Notes: a model not told the origin generated them from the letters alone. 64,000 bases of DNA from Enterococcus dispar ATCC 51266 (GCF_000406945.1 NZ_KE136354.1:1263207-1327206); one strand, 5' to 3'. Positions 50,303-60,149 are shown, counted from the stretch's first letter. Program-made: numbers and translations.

Positions 50303-51416
50303 TTATTGTTCCTCTTGGCGCAACTTCATTTTTAAAAATGCATCAATAAAACCATCTAGGTCCCCATCCATTACAGCTGTAACGTTTCCAGTTTCATAAT
50401 TACTGCGATGATCTTTGACCATAGAATAAGGATGGAAAACATAAGAACGAATTTGAGAACCCCACCCAATTTCCAAGTGTTCTCCTCTTAGCGCTGCAGC
50501 TTCTTGTTCTTTTTTTTCTACTTCCAATTGATATAACTTCGCTTTTAACATCCCCATCGCTTGCTCCCTGTTTTTCAATTGGGAACGTTGCGCTTGGCTG
50601 GCTACTACCACCCCGGTAGGAATATGCGTAATGCGGACTGCCGATTCAGTTTTATTAATATGTTGTCCGCCAGCACCACTCGCACGATACGTATCAACTT
50701 TTAAATCATCAGAATTAATTGCAATATCAATTGTCTCGTCTAATTCCGGCATTACATCGACAGAGCAAAAAGAAGTATGGCGTCTAGCGTTGGAATCAAA
50801 CGGTGAAATACGAACTAAACGATGAACGCCACGTTCAGATTTTAAATAACCAAAAGCGTTATGCCCTTTAATTAAAAGGGTTACACTTTTAATGCCCGCT
50901 TCATCGCCTGCTTGGTAATCCAAGGTTTCTACTTGATAACCATGTTTTTCTGCCCAACGAGTATACATCCGTAAAAGCATGCTGCCCCAATCTTGGGATT
51001 CTGTGCCCCCGGCACCAGGATGCAGTTCCAAAATAGCGTTATTATGGTCATAAGGTTCATCTAATAGTAATGAAAGTTCATATGCCTGCAATTTTTCTTT
51101 TAATATAGGTAATCGCGATTCAAGTTCCGCAGTCATTTCTAAATCAGATTCTTCTTCTAACATTTCTACCATCACGGATAATTCTTCTTCTTCTTCTGCC
51201 AATTGATTAAATTGGTCATAGGTGGCTTTATTGGCATTGTTTTCATTAATTAATTTTTGCGCATTTTGACTATCATCCCAAAAACCTGGTTCCGCCATTT
51301 GATGCTCCGCTTGAGCAATCGCCTCTTCTAATTCATCTAAGTCAAAGAGACCTCCTAAAAGATTGAATTTGTGCTTTCATGGCACTTAACTGTTGTTTCA
51401 TTTCATTTAATTCCAT
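50303..51416 (-). CDS. prfB: Peptide chain release factor 2 (programmed +1 frameshift)
   Basis: Recognises UGA and UAA and releases the finished peptide. The gene starts at the ATG at 51416 (AGGAGG 7 bases upstream), reads 24 codons ending RRSL and meets an in-frame TGA at 51344-51342. A +1 shift at CTT-TGAC, stimulated by the internal AGGAGG at 51356-51351, joins it to the main frame [11 protein letters not shown]. About 370 residues result. Main-frame features: RF2 anticodon-like SPF ([11 protein letters not shown]) and GGQ ([17 protein letters not shown]). UGA shortage of RF2 raises its own synthesis. Confidence 0.96.
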
Positions 51417-51506
51417 TAACAATTCCTCCTGTAAAAAAGACCATTTTACTTTTATATCATTATACTATGCCAGCATAATTTATCGTTTCTATCATAACCA
51501 AAAGAT

Positions 51507-51535
51507 AAGGCTGGTACAAGTCGCGTACCAGCCTT
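51507..51535 (-). terminator. Terminator of secA
   Basis: 11-bp perfect arms AAGGCTGGTAC / GTACCAGCCTT (7-base loop) lie about 20 bases past the secA stop, with a modest T-rich tail. It lies before the prfB start. Confidence 0.75.
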
Positions 51536-51554
51536 ATTTCATTGCATCTTTAAA

Positions 51555-54059
51555 CTATGCGTTTTTGCCATGGCAATTTTTGTATTTTTTGCCACTCCCG
51601 CAAGGACATGGATCATTACGTCCCACTTTTTTTACTTGTTGCGGTTTTTGTGGCTGTACCTCTTCTTGTTCTGCCTGTCCTTGTGCTACTTGTTCTCGTT
51701 GGACATTTTGGCGAATCTCAGCTTTCATAAATAGACGAGTAACTTCATATTCAATTGCGCCTACCATATCTTCAAACATCGTATAGCCTTCTGTTTGATA
51801 TTCTACTAATGGATTATTTTGCCCATAAGCCCGCAATCCAATTGATTGACGTAATTGATCCATTGCATCAATATGATCGGTCCATTTAGAGTCCACCACA
51901 CGTAAAATGACAACTTTTTCAAATTCAAGTAACTGTTCTTGGCTGTTTAATTGTTCTTTCTTTTGATCAAAGATAACTTGTGCTTTATCCATTAAGAAAG
52001 TTTTCATTTCTTCTGGTGTTTTATTTTCCAAATCTGCAACAGAAATACTATCTTCATGCACAATAGCATTGCCAGCAAAGTCAACGATACCATCAAGGTT
52101 CCATTGGCTCTTATCTTCAATTTGCGTATGGGCGTCGACGACCCGGCTAATTGTGCGTTTCACCATGTTCATCAAAGTTTGGGATAAATCATTTTCTTCC
52201 ATGATCACTTCTTGGCGTTGACCATAGATAACTTCTCGTTGTTCCCGCATCACGTCGTCATACTGTAAAACATTTTTACGCGTGTCATAGTTATTACCTT
52301 CCACTCGTTTTTGTGCTGACTCAACTTGCTTGGTTAGCATTTTACTTTGAATTACTTGGTCTTCTTCGTCCAAGTTCATCCGCTCCATAAAAGCTTTAAT
52401 ACGTTCAGAACCAAAACGTTTCATCAAGTCGTCTTCTAAGGACAAATAAAATTGTGAAACCCCAGGATCACCTTGACGACCAGAACGACCACGCAACTGG
52501 TTATCAATCCGGCGTGATTCATGCCGTTCTGTCCCAATTACAGCCAAGCCGCCCAGTTCAGCAACGCCCAAACCTAATTTAATATCGGTACCACGCCCCG
52601 CCATATTGGTAGCGATTGTTACTGCACCTTTTTGGCCGGCGTTTAAAATAATTTCAGCTTCCTTAAAGTGATTTTTGGCATTTAAAACTTCATGCGGCAC
52701 TTTTTCTTTATCCAACATATTGGACAACAATTCCGAAGTTTCAACTGCAACTGTCCCCACCAAGACAGGCTGTCCTTTGCGATAACGTTCTTTGATGTCT
52801 TTTACAACCGCATGAAACTTACTATTTAGATTTGGATATAACAAATCAGCGCGGTCATCCCGTACAACAGGTTGGTTAGTTGGAATTTGGATAACCTGCA
52901 TGTTGTAGATTTCACGGAATTCTTCTTCTTCTGTTTTAGCCGTACCGGTCATCCCAGCTAATTTTTTATACATCCGGAAATAGTTTTGGAAGGTAATCGT
53001 TGCCATTGTTTTTGTTTCATCTTCAATTTCAACGCCTTCTTTTGCTTCAATCGCTTGATGCAAGCCATCAGAATAACGACGGCCGTCCATAATACGACCA
53101 GTAAATTGATCGACGATTAAAACTTTTCCTTCTTGTACTACATAGTCAAAGTCGCGAATCATAATATAGTTTGCGCGTAACGCATTATCCAAGTGGTGGG
53201 TTAAAGCCGTATTTTCAATATCATACAGATTTTTTAACCCAAAGTTTTCTTCTGCTTTTTCAATCCCAGCTTCAGTTAACCCAATCGTCTTGGATTGAAT
53301 ATCGATTTTATAATCTTCCTCTTCTTTTAAACGTTTAATAAAATTGTCTGCCCGCGTGTAAAGAGCAGTTGATTTTTCCGCCTGTCCAGAAATGATTAAT
53401 GGTGTTCTGGCTTCATCCACTAAAATCGAGTCCACTTCATCGACAACGGCATAATTCAAAGGACGTTGTACCATTTGATTGCGATAAACAACCATATTGT
53501 CCCGCAAATAATCAAAACCTAATTCATTATTCGTCGAATAGGTAATATCGCAAGCATAAGCGACACGTTTTTCTTCAGGTGTTTTAGAGTTGATATTCAA
53601 ACCAACTGTCATACCTAGAAAATTATACAATTCACCCATTTCTTGTGAGTCACGAGTCGCTAAGTATTCATTGACGGTTACAACATGTACCCCTTCGCCA
53701 CTTAAGGCATTTAAGTAAACGGGCATTGTGGCAGTCAAAGTTTTCCCTTCACCTGTCCGCATTTCTGAAATATTCCCGTCATGTAAAACAATCCCACCCA
53801 TTAGTTGGACGTGGTAAGGATATAAACCTAAAACGCGTTTGGCTGCTTCTCGCACCACTGCGAACGCTTCAGGCAAAAGCTGATCAAGGGTTTCCCCTTT
53901 TTGATAGCGGGCACGAAATTCATCGGTTTTTTCTTTTAACTGAGCGTCAGATAAAGCGGACATTTGGTCAGCAAATGTTTCCACTTCGTTTGCAATTTTA
54001 TCCAACCGTTTTAATTCTTTTTTATCATTTTCAATTAACTTTCGTATAAAGTTGGCCAT
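51555..54059 (-). CDS. secA: Preprotein translocase ATPase SecA
   Basis: Motor of the Sec export pathway, 834 residues. Seen: Walker [15 protein letters not shown] (about residue 99), DEAD-like [21 protein letters not shown] (about 206), GTDIKLG (about 490), [17 protein letters not shown], and a C-terminal zinc motif [15 protein letters not shown]. It is upstream of prfB, the conserved Firmicute order. Confidence 0.97.
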   Translation of the reverse strand: MANFIRKLIENDKKELKRLDKIANEVETFADQMSALSDAQLKEKTDEFRARYQKGETLDQLLPEAFAVVREAAKRVLGLYPYHVQLMGGIVLHDGNISEMRTGEGKTLTATMPVYLNALSGEGVHVVTVNEYLATRDSQEMGELYNFLGMTVGLNINSKTPEEKRVAYACDITYSTNNELGFDYLRDNMVVYRNQMVQRPLNYAVVDEVDSILVDEARTPLIISGQAEKSTALYTRADNFIKRLKEEEDYKIDIQSKTIGLTEAGIEKAEENFGLKNLYDIENTALTHHLDNALRANYIMIRDFDYVVQEGKVLIVDQFTGRIMDGRRYSDGLHQAIEAKEGVEIEDETKTMATITFQNYFRMYKKLAGMTGTAKTEEEEFREIYNMQVIQIPTNQPVVRDDRADLLYPNLNSKFHAVVKDIKERYRKGQPVLVGTVAVETSELLSNMLDKEKVPHEVLNAKNHFKEAEIILNAGQKGAVTIATNMAGRGTDIKLGLGVAELGGLAVIGTERHESRRIDNQLRGRSGRQGDPGVSQFYLSLEDDLMKRFGSERIKAFMERMNLDEEDQVIQSKMLTKQVESAQKRVEGNNYDTRKNVLQYDDVMREQREVIYGQRQEVIMEENDLSQTLMNMVKRTISRVVDAHTQIEDKSQWNLDGIVDFAGNAIVHEDSISVADLENKTPEEMKTFLMDKAQVIFDQKKEQLNSQEQLLEFEKVVILRVVDSKWTDHIDAMDQLRQSIGLRAYGQNNPLVEYQTEGYTMFEDMVGAIEYEVTRLFMKAEIRQNVQREQVAQGQAEQEEVQPQKPQQVKKVGRNDPCPCGSGKKYKNCHGKNA

Positions 54060-54362
54060 TAGTGAATAATTCCCCTTCTTTGCATCAATTCTCGTTTCAA
54101 ATTAGAAACTCTCCCGTATATTTTAGCATTAAGTTGAAACAAATGAAATACTTAGCATTAGAAACAAGAAGCTTTACTCTAATTTCATATTTATTCTTTT
54201 AAGCTATCTCTTCCACTGTGATCTCAAGATGACGCTATAAGATCCTCATCTAGTTTCACCAGAAGAATATGGAAAGTCTTATTTACTTTCTGATTTTTTC
54301 AATGATTATTTAAAAAAAGTAGTAATAGGCATTATAATAAGGAAAAAGGAGAAGATGATCCT

Positions 54363-54863
54363 ATGATTGAAAAGTTTTATACTATTTTAACATTTTGCGG
54401 TGTGTGGTTACTCTATATTTTTCCTTTGTATCAAGGGGCGTTAGAACTGACTGAACCCAATCGGCTATTAAAAAAATTTCAAAAAACTGGCGACCATTAT
54501 CCAAAAATATCTCCTTGGTATTGGCTAATACCACCATTAAAGATTCAAAAAGAAAAAAATCGCGGTATTAAAATTTTACGTCATAATATCAAAAATGAAA
54601 AAGAAATGGACCGGCTTTATCGTTATTTCAATAAAGCAGTTGCTTGGTATTATATCGCTATTGCTGGTGTACTAAATGGCATCGTGGCAACCCATGAATT
54701 TTTTACTGTCTTTTTTCAAAACAAGTATTTTCTTGGCATGATAAGTGTAGACATCTTGCTAATTATAGCGGGCTTTTACCATGTGCACTATCGACTCAAA
54801 AATACACGTAAAAAACGGCTGATGAAAAAAATTTTCACCAATGATAAATATCGCGATTTCTAA
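54363..54863 (+). CDS. Unrecognised membrane protein with three helices
   Basis: 166 residues, family not recognised. Hydrophobic stretches at ~5-24 (FYTILTFCGVWLLYIFPLYQ), ~92-113 (AVAWYYIAIAGVLNGIVATHEFF) and ~120-142 (YFLGMISVDILLIIAGFYHVHY). A basic cytoplasmic-looking loop lies between (KIQKEKNRGIKILRHNIK) and a very basic C-terminal tail ends it (KNTRKKRLMKKIF). A TATAAT at 54333-54338 and GGAGAAG before the ATG support expression. It is the only rightward gene in the 41-58.5 kb stretch, apart from the sRNA, and sits between secA and hpf. Confidence 0.65.
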   Translation: MIEKFYTILTFCGVWLLYIFPLYQGALELTEPNRLLKKFQKTGDHYPKISPWYWLIPPLKIQKEKNRGIKILRHNIKNEKEMDRLYRYFNKAVAWYYIAIAGVLNGIVATHEFFTVFFQNKYFLGMISVDILLIIAGFYHVHYRLKNTRKKRLMKKIFTNDKYRDF

Positions 54864-54913
54864 ACCACTTCACATAGACTAACTTCTTTCATAGAAAAAA
54901 GAGCGTTCAAAAT

Positions 54914-54943
54914 AAAAAAGCCAGACAGCAACGCTGTCTGGCT
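54914..54943 (-). terminator. Terminator of hpf
   Basis: 11-bp perfect arms AGCCAGACAGC / GCTGTCTGGCT with a 3-base loop and a T-run on the minus strand. Confidence 0.92.
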
Positions 54944-54953
54944 AAGACTCTTA

Positions 54954-55508
54954 TTAGTTTGTTTCAATTAAACCATATTTACCATCTTTTCGGCGGTAAA
55001 CGATGCTTGTGCCGTTGGTTTCGGCATCTTCAAAAATAAAGAAGTTATGACCTAACATATTCATTTGTAAAACAGCTTCTTCGCTATCCATTGGTTTTAA
55101 GGATAAGCGTTTTGTCCGAACGATATCTAACGCTGCTTCTGTTTCATCGTCTCCTGCTTCATTGTTAAACAAAACAGCGGCTTCTGCTGTCGGTACTGCT
55201 GTTTCGCGTGATTTGCGATTAATTTTTGTCTTGAATTTGCGAATTTGACGTTCTAATTTATCAACGACCAAATCAATACTTGCATATAAATCTGGTGAAG
55301 TTTCTTCTGCGCGCAATACCAAATATGGTAGTGGGATTGTCACTTCCACTTTCGCTGTTTTTTCCGTATAGACTTTTAAATTCACATGAGCCGTTGCATC
55401 AGGCGCGTCAGTAAAGTAACGCTCTAATTTTCCGACTTTTTTTTCTACATAATCGCGAATAGCTTCGGTAACTTCAATATTTTCTCCGCGTACATTGTAT
55501 CTAAACAT
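54954..55508 (-). CDS. hpf: Long-form ribosome hibernation promoting factor
   Basis: Binds the 30S decoding region and dimerises 70S ribosomes to 100S in stationary phase. 184 residues: N-terminal S30AE domain (~1-105: [26 protein letters not shown]) and the C-terminal dimerisation domain (~125-184: [31 protein letters not shown]...[14 protein letters not shown]-like [14 protein letters not shown]). The promoter is at 55578-55606. Downstream of comF genes, as in many Firmicutes. Confidence 0.96.
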   Translation of the reverse strand: MFRYNVRGENIEVTEAIRDYVEKKVGKLERYFTDAPDATAHVNLKVYTEKTAKVEVTIPLPYLVLRAEETSPDLYASIDLVVDKLERQIRKFKTKINRKSRETAVPTAEAAVLFNNEAGDDETEAALDIVRTKRLSLKPMDSEEAVLQMNMLGHNFFIFEDAETNGTSIVYRRKDGKYGLIETN

Positions 55509-55577
55509 AACAATTGCCCCTTTCGTCTACCACTAAAGAAGGTAAAAGGACCACTCTTTTGCCTTCTTCTTACTATT

Positions 55578-55606
55578 ATTATAGCGAACTCTAACCTATT
55601 TGCAAA
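55578..55606 (-). promoter_or_regulatory. Promoter of hpf
   Basis: On the minus strand TTTGCA (55601-55606) and a perfect TATAAT (55578-55583) have a 17-base spacer, about 70 bases before the ATG. Confidence 0.75.
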
Positions 55607-55666
55607 GTTAAACGCTAACAAATTCATGAATTTCTCAAAACTTTAAAAGGCCTGTATTTTCCTACA

Positions 55667-56347
55667 TTAACGTGCTAATGTAAAAGTCGCTACCTCTTTT
55701 GCACCAAGTTGATACAAGAGTTCTACCCCATGATAAATCGTCCTGCCGGTGGTATATACATCATCAACCAATAAAATTTTTCTTCCAGTAATGTTACATG
55801 CTGAGCGAGCTATATAGGGTTGCTGCAGAGCCAAACGTTCCTGCCGGTTTTTGAGCGCTTGTGGATTATCGTGCTGTTTTCGAATTAATAAATTTTCGTA
55901 AGAAATGTTGGCCGATTTTAGCAATGATTCCACTTGATTAAATCCGCGTTCTTTTTGACGTTCTTCGGATAAAGGAAGCGGTACAATAATGAAACCACGA
56001 TATTTTTTTAACTTTTGTCTTATTGGTTGGATAAAGGTCGTACATAACTTATAGTCACCGCCAAACTTATAACGATACAGCCAATCTTGAAACGCTTCAT
56101 TATAACAATAAAGCGCTTGATGTTGCACAGTAAACGCGGGATAAATTTGTCGCCATTGCTGACAATCGCGACAAAGGTCAGGGCAATTCGGTCGCATGCA
56201 TCCACTACAAGCACTTTTTTTTTCAATTTTTTCAAAGGCGAGCTGACAAGTCTCACAGATTTCCCACTCAGGAATTAACCAGGGCAATATTATTTCATGG
56301 ATTAAAAGATTTCGTCTGATTTTTTGACCACAATTACTACACTTCAT
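55667..56347 (-). CDS. comFC: ComFC-family phosphoribosyltransferase-like competence protein
   Basis: 226 residues. N-terminal zinc-finger cysteines (CSNCGQ, CETC, CSGC...CPDLCRDC) and a C-terminal phosphoribosyltransferase domain with the PRPP loop ILLVDDVYTTGRT (about residue 190). ComFC works with ComFA in uptake of transforming DNA. The start lies inside the end of comFA (ATG at 56347; a TTG one codon earlier is possible), so translation is coupled. Confidence 0.93.
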   Translation of the reverse strand: MKCSNCGQKIRRNLLIHEIILPWLIPEWEICETCQLAFEKIEKKSACSGCMRPNCPDLCRDCQQWRQIYPAFTVQHQALYCYNEAFQDWLYRYKFGGDYKLCTTFIQPIRQKLKKYRGFIIVPLPLSEERQKERGFNQVESLLKSANISYENLLIRKQHDNPQALKNRQERLALQQPYIARSACNITGRKILLVDDVYTTGRTIYHGVELLYQLGAKEVATFTLAR

Positions 56348-57647
56348 CAATTAGTCCTGCCGCTTGTGCTTGTCGATTCAGCGCTTTAATATCGCTGAGT
56401 GCTTTTTTCAATTCTGGGGTCATTTGAGTAAAACAAAAGACGACTTCACTTTGAGAAAAATTACCTTTGCGATCAGCTCTTCCTGCAATTTGTAATAAGG
56501 TCGCCTTAGTAAAAACACGGTGATCGGCAGCGAAAACTAAAACCGAAACATTGGCAAAAGTGACACCTCGTTCCATTACTGTGGAACAACAAAAAATTTG
56601 AAATTTATTTTGACGCATACCCATTACTTTTTCATGCCGTTCCTGGTCTGTGGCATGAACACTGGCAACAGTTGTTTCCCCAAATTCATGCTTGAGAAAT
56701 TTTTCCATGGTAATTACCTGACTAACAGTGGCACAAAATAAAAGCAAATGATTTTTCTGCAATAAGGCATTTACCAAGTTCAAAAACTTTTTTTTCGCGC
56801 CAAAAGATAATGGTAAATTCTGTTTTTTTAGCCGGACTAGTTGTGGTACTGGCAATTTACGTCGATGATAACGAGCGGGCAAACAAAATAGACTTTCATT
56901 TTGTTGTGCCGTTCTAATTTCGCTTTCACTAGGTGTTGCACTTAAAAAAACTTTACATCCGGTTTGATGTAAAGCATTTGCCACAGCAAAATGTAATGTT
57001 TCATCATAAACATAAGGAAAAGCATCAATTTCATCAACAATTATCAAATGAAAGGCTTCTTTAAAATATAATAATTGGTGGGTGGTACAAACTAAAAGAG
57101 GCGTAGGTTGATAGGGTTTGGCGCCATAATGCCGCAAGCCTATGTTCACTTCAGGAAAAACTGCCTGCAGACGCGGCCAAATTTCACAACAGACATCAAC
57201 CCGCGGGCTACAAAAAGCAATATTTAGACCGGTTGTTAAACAAAGATGAATCAATGAAAAAAGCATTTCTGTTTTTCCAGCGCCCGTTACCGCATAAATC
57301 AAGCTGTCTTTTTTATTAAGAAAATTTTGAATTATACTTTGGCTAATTTTCTGTTGGGCTGGTGTTAATTCACCTGTAAAACAAAACGTAGTTTTTCTTT
57401 TTACAGGGTCTTTTAATGGCTTTGTCGCTAAGTAATGAGACGAAGTTATTCGTCCAAGGCCCAGACATTCCCTACAATAATACCTTCCGTCTGGTAAAAG
57501 ATTTTCCCTTAGTAAAGAATGGGTATTGCAACGCCGACAACGAAATGATTTTTCTTTTATTTCTAGAGCTTTTTGCGCGATTAAATCGGATTGGCCAGCT
57601 AATTCATCTTTTGTTACAACGTATTGACATCCTGGATAAAAAACCAT
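56337..57647 (-). CDS. comFA: ComFA DNA helicase-like competence protein
   Basis: Cytoplasmic ATPase that pulls or unwinds incoming DNA during transformation. 436 residues. N-terminal four-cysteine zinc motif (CRRC...CREC, ~38-62), Walker A AVTGAGKTEM (about residue 118), DEAD-like VDEIDAFPY (about 205), SATPSE (about 238) and motif VI QIAGRADRKG (about 392). The ATG at 57647 has GAGGTG 6 bases upstream. Both comF genes look intact, so at least this part of a competence machine is kept. Confidence 0.95.
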   Translation of the reverse strand: MVFYPGCQYVVTKDELAGQSDLIAQKALEIKEKSFRCRRCNTHSLLRENLLPDGRYYCRECLGLGRITSSHYLATKPLKDPVKRKTTFCFTGELTPAQQKISQSIIQNFLNKKDSLIYAVTGAGKTEMLFSLIHLCLTTGLNIAFCSPRVDVCCEIWPRLQAVFPEVNIGLRHYGAKPYQPTPLLVCTTHQLLYFKEAFHLIIVDEIDAFPYVYDETLHFAVANALHQTGCKVFLSATPSESEIRTAQQNESLFCLPARYHRRKLPVPQLVRLKKQNLPLSFGAKKKFLNLVNALLQKNHLLLFCATVSQVITMEKFLKHEFGETTVASVHATDQERHEKVMGMRQNKFQIFCCSTVMERGVTFANVSVLVFAADHRVFTKATLLQIAGRADRKGNFSQSEVVFCFTQMTPELKKALSDIKALNRQAQAAGLIDEV

Positions 57648-57760
57648 ATTCATCACCTCAAAATAAAGTACGCAAAAAAAGATACTTCGATTTAATTTTA
57701 CATACCTTTGCTTTAACCCGAGTTGATGATAAACGGCTTTTCCGTCACTATAGCTTAAAT

Positions 57761-57788
57761 AAAAAAGCGGAAGTCAAAAGACTTCCGC
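57761..57788 (-). terminator. Terminator of the orphan EIIB gene
   Basis: 9-bp perfect arms GCGGAAGTC / GACTTCCGC (4-base loop) and a T-run on the minus strand. This closes the transcript after a single small gene. Confidence 0.9.
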
Positions 57789-57804
57789 AGCCATGGATAT
57801 TATC

Positions 57805-58128
57805 TTATTTGTTTTCAATCAATGCCATTGCTTGTTTCAAAACATTATCGCCATTCATCATGCCATAATCAGCCATGTTAATAACCTCTAATGGAATTCC
57901 TTTGGGCGCCAATCTTTTTTCAAAATCAGCTTTCATAAAGCGGACTTGGGGTCCTAGTAATAAAACATCCACCGGTTTACTTTCTAAAGAATTATCCGCC
58001 TCAGAAGCAGATACTGCAAACACATCGGCCTCTACTCCTTGTGCTTCAGCCGCCTTTTGCATCTTCGTAACTAATAAACTGGTACTCATTCCAGCAGAAC
58101 AAACCAACATAATGGTTTTTTTAGCCAT
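57805..58128 (-). CDS. Orphan PTS lactose/cellobiose-family EIIB
   Basis: 107-residue EIIB domain with the phosphorylated cysteine in IMLVCSAGMSTSLLVTKM (about residue 10), the Lac/Cel (CelA) type. No EIIA or EIIC gene lies beside it, and the gene has its own promoter, cre site and terminator. It may supply IIB to a distant permease or act in regulation (inference). The ATG at 58128 has AAGGAGG 7 bases upstream. Confidence 0.92.
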   Translation of the reverse strand: MAKKTIMLVCSAGMSTSLLVTKMQKAAEAQGVEADVFAVSASEADNSLESKPVDVLLLGPQVRFMKADFEKRLAPKGIPLEVINMADYGMMNGDNVLKQAMALIENK

Positions 58129-58172
58129 TTTATTTCCTCCTTCAGTCATCCTTTAAGATTTTGCTTATATTA

Positions 58173-58208
58173 ATTATAAGATAACAGCTTGTTTTGTCAA
58201 CGCTTACT
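58173..58208 (-). promoter_or_regulatory. Promoter of the orphan EIIB with a near-perfect cre
   Basis: On the minus strand TTGACA (58195-58200) and TATAAT (58173-58178) have a 16-base spacer. AGTAAGCGTTGACA (58208-58195) matches the CcpA consensus TGWAANCGNTNWCA at 13 of 14 positions and overlaps the -35. Strong prediction of catabolite repression. Confidence 0.85.
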
Positions 58209-58494
58209 ACTTATCGTTTCCTAATAGCCACTTTGCTTTCACAAGTTTATTAAAAACGCTATATTCCTTATGAAGATTAACATACACTACTTCATAACCC
58301 GCATTTAACCAAGCATAGGCACCTTTTTCTGGGTGATGATAATCGTTGGCCCACCATTCCTTTGTTTTACGAGCACTTTTGGGCAGCCCTGTAGCTGGAA
58401 ATAACAATTCATCAAACTGCGTAAAAGTTAATGTTACTTGAGATCCCCCGTTTGTTTTTAAATAATGCGTAATAACGTCATATTTTCGTGTCAT
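58207..58494 (-). CDS. Small DUF7662-like protein
   Basis: 95 residues. Pattern YDVITHYLKTNGGSQVTLTFTQFDELL, LPKSARKTKEWWANDYHHP and AYAWLNAGYEVVYVNL resembles the small DUF7662 family, whose function is unknown. The family assignment is from memory of its WW-N-D-HP pattern. GAGGTG precedes the ATG at 58494. Its stop touches the cre of the EIIB gene downstream, and it is divergent from the YigZ gene. Confidence 0.75.
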   Translation of the reverse strand: MTRKYDVITHYLKTNGGSQVTLTFTQFDELLFPATGLPKSARKTKEWWANDYHHPEKGAYAWLNAGYEVVYVNLHKEYSVFNKLVKAKWLLGNDK

Positions 58495-58612
58495 GATAAT
58501 CACCTCTTCTAATTATCGCTTAAATGAAGTAAAAAGTGCAACCATTAGCTATTTGCAACTTCCCATCATTTTTTCTATACTAATGGGTAATGAAAACATA
58601 AGGAGTAATTTT

Positions 58613-59251
58613 ATGATTGATCATTACGTCACCATTCAAAAAGACGGCGTCGCAGAAATCGAGATTAAAAAATCTCGTTTTATCTGTACACTAAAGCGCG
58701 TTACAACTGAAACTGAAGCGAAAGAATTTATTCAAAGTATTAAAAAGAAGCATCATAAAGCCACCCATAATTGTAGTGCTTTTGTTATTGGGGAAAAAAG
58801 TGAAATTAAACGCAGCAGCGACGATGGTGAGCCCAGCGGAACTGCAGGCATTCCGATGCTGGAAGTATTAGTAAAAAAAGATTTAATGAATGTTGCTGCT
58901 GTTGTCACTCGTTATTTTGGGGGCATTAAATTAGGCTCTGGGGGCTTGATTCGTGCCTATTCTCACGCTGTTTCCCATGCAATTGACGAAATTGGAATAG
59001 TAGAAGGTAAACTACAGCAAGAAGTTTTCGTGACAATCGCCTATCCATTATTTGATAAATTACAAAATTACTTAGAAAATCAACAAGTTGCGATTAAAGA
59101 TACGTATTTTACTGCCGAAGTTGTTGTGACTTGCATGATTGATGAAAACAATTTATCAATTTTTGAAAAAAATATTACTGAGCGCTTAAATGGTCAGGTA
59201 ACATTTTCTCATGGTGAAAAAAGCTACCACGAAATTTTAGTATCACAATAA
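58613..59251 (+). CDS. yigZ: YigZ/IMPACT family protein
   Basis: 212 residues. N-terminal Impact domain (IKKSRFICTLKRVTTETEAKEFIQSIKKKHHKATHNCSAFVIG, SDDGEPSGTAGIPMLEVL, VTRYFGGIKLGSGGLIRAYSHAV) and a small C-terminal ferredoxin-like DUF1949 domain. B. subtilis YvyE is the homologue; the bacterial role is unclear. I chose the ATG at 58613 with AAGGAG 7 bases before it; an ATG 120 bases upstream is across the promoter of the divergent gene. Confidence 0.93.
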   Translation: MIDHYVTIQKDGVAEIEIKKSRFICTLKRVTTETEAKEFIQSIKKKHHKATHNCSAFVIGEKSEIKRSSDDGEPSGTAGIPMLEVLVKKDLMNVAAVVTRYFGGIKLGSGGLIRAYSHAVSHAIDEIGIVEGKLQQEVFVTIAYPLFDKLQNYLENQQVAIKDTYFTAEVVVTCMIDENNLSIFEKNITERLNGQVTFSHGEKSYHEILVSQ

Positions 59252-59318
59252 AAAAATGGTTTATGCTCAAAAATGCTCTATTTTTTAGAGTGTCTTTGAA
59301 ATCATAAACCAATTTTTT
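59250..59318. terminator. Long bidirectional hairpin between yigZ and the GntR gene
   Basis: Arms TGGTTTATG (59257-59265) and CATAAACCA (59303-59311) enclose an inner CTCTA...TAGAG stem, with A-run on one side and T-run on the other, between convergent genes. Confidence 0.75.
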
Positions 59319-60024
59319 ATTTTTCTAAATAAAATTCAAAACGATTACCGACATACTGCGTCCGCACATATTCAAAAGGTGCGCCATCTTCTAGATAAGA
59401 GATTTGACGCATCCGTAAAATCGCATCTCCCCGTTTAATTTTTAAAAATTCGGCAATTTGTTCAGATGCTAACATAGCAGAAATAGTTTGGTTAGCGCCG
59501 CCAATTTTCAATCCGCCTTTTTCTTCTAACGTTTTATAAAAAGATGTGGTGATTTCTGCTTTACTATAGTCTTTAATTAAGTGTTCCGGAATACTTGCCA
59601 CTTCAAAACAAATTGGCACACCATCAGCAAAGCGAATGCGCTCCATTCGCAAAATACCTTCTTCCGGAGCCAATTTCAATTTTTCCATTTCAGAAGAACT
59701 CGGTGCTGTCATGAAATAAGAAACTACTTTACTAGAAGGTTCTCTTCCTTGTGATAACATAATTTCTGTAAAGCTTGTTGTGCCGGTCATTTTTTCTTGT
59801 ACTTTTTGACGAGCTACATAAGTTCCAGAGCCGATTTTTCTTTCCAAAATTCCCTCATCTGCCAAAGTTTGGATTGCCTGTCTTAATGTCATCCGACTCA
59901 CACTAAATTGTGTTGCCAATTCTCTTTCAGAGGGCAATCGATCACCGATTTGCCAGCCACCCTTTTCAATTTTAGCTTTAATTTGATCATGAATCTGAAT
60001 ATAGATTGGTAAACTATCAGACAT
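59317..60024 (-). CDS. GntR-family (HutC/UTRA) transcriptional regulator
   Basis: 235 residues. N-terminal winged helix (YIQIHDQIKAKIEKGGWQIGDRLPSERELATQFSVSRMTLRQAI, then GILERKIGSGTYVA) and C-terminal UTRA ligand domain (~90-230: RMERIRFADGVPICFEVASIP). The fold resembles the NagR/YvoA group, whose ligands are phosphosugars, but the ligand here is unknown. Its promoter spacer contains a dyad (60098-60107), so it most likely represses itself. It lies next to the giant activase-like gene, separated by a terminator. Confidence 0.92.
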   Translation of the reverse strand: MSDSLPIYIQIHDQIKAKIEKGGWQIGDRLPSERELATQFSVSRMTLRQAIQTLADEGILERKIGSGTYVARQKVQEKMTGTTSFTEIMLSQGREPSSKVVSYFMTAPSSSEMEKLKLAPEEGILRMERIRFADGVPICFEVASIPEHLIKDYSKAEITTSFYKTLEEKGGLKIGGANQTISAMLASEQIAEFLKIKRGDAILRMRQISYLEDGAPFEYVRTQYVGNRFEFYLEK

Positions 60025-60088
60025 TATTTATTTCTCCTTCAATTAAGATAATATTTAGAATAAATTTTCTCACCCAAATCGTATCATC

Positions 60089-60117
60089 ATTATAACTGGT
60101 ATATACCTAATTGGCAA
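60089..60117 (-). promoter_or_regulatory. Promoter of the GntR gene with an operator in the spacer
   Basis: On the minus strand TTGCCA (60112-60117) and a perfect TATAAT (60089-60094) are 17 bases apart. The spacer contains the palindrome GGTATATACC (60098-60107), flanked by AATTA and AGTTA. Confidence 0.8.
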
Positions 60118-60149
60118 ATTTTCTCGTTCCATTCTTTTATTAAGACATC

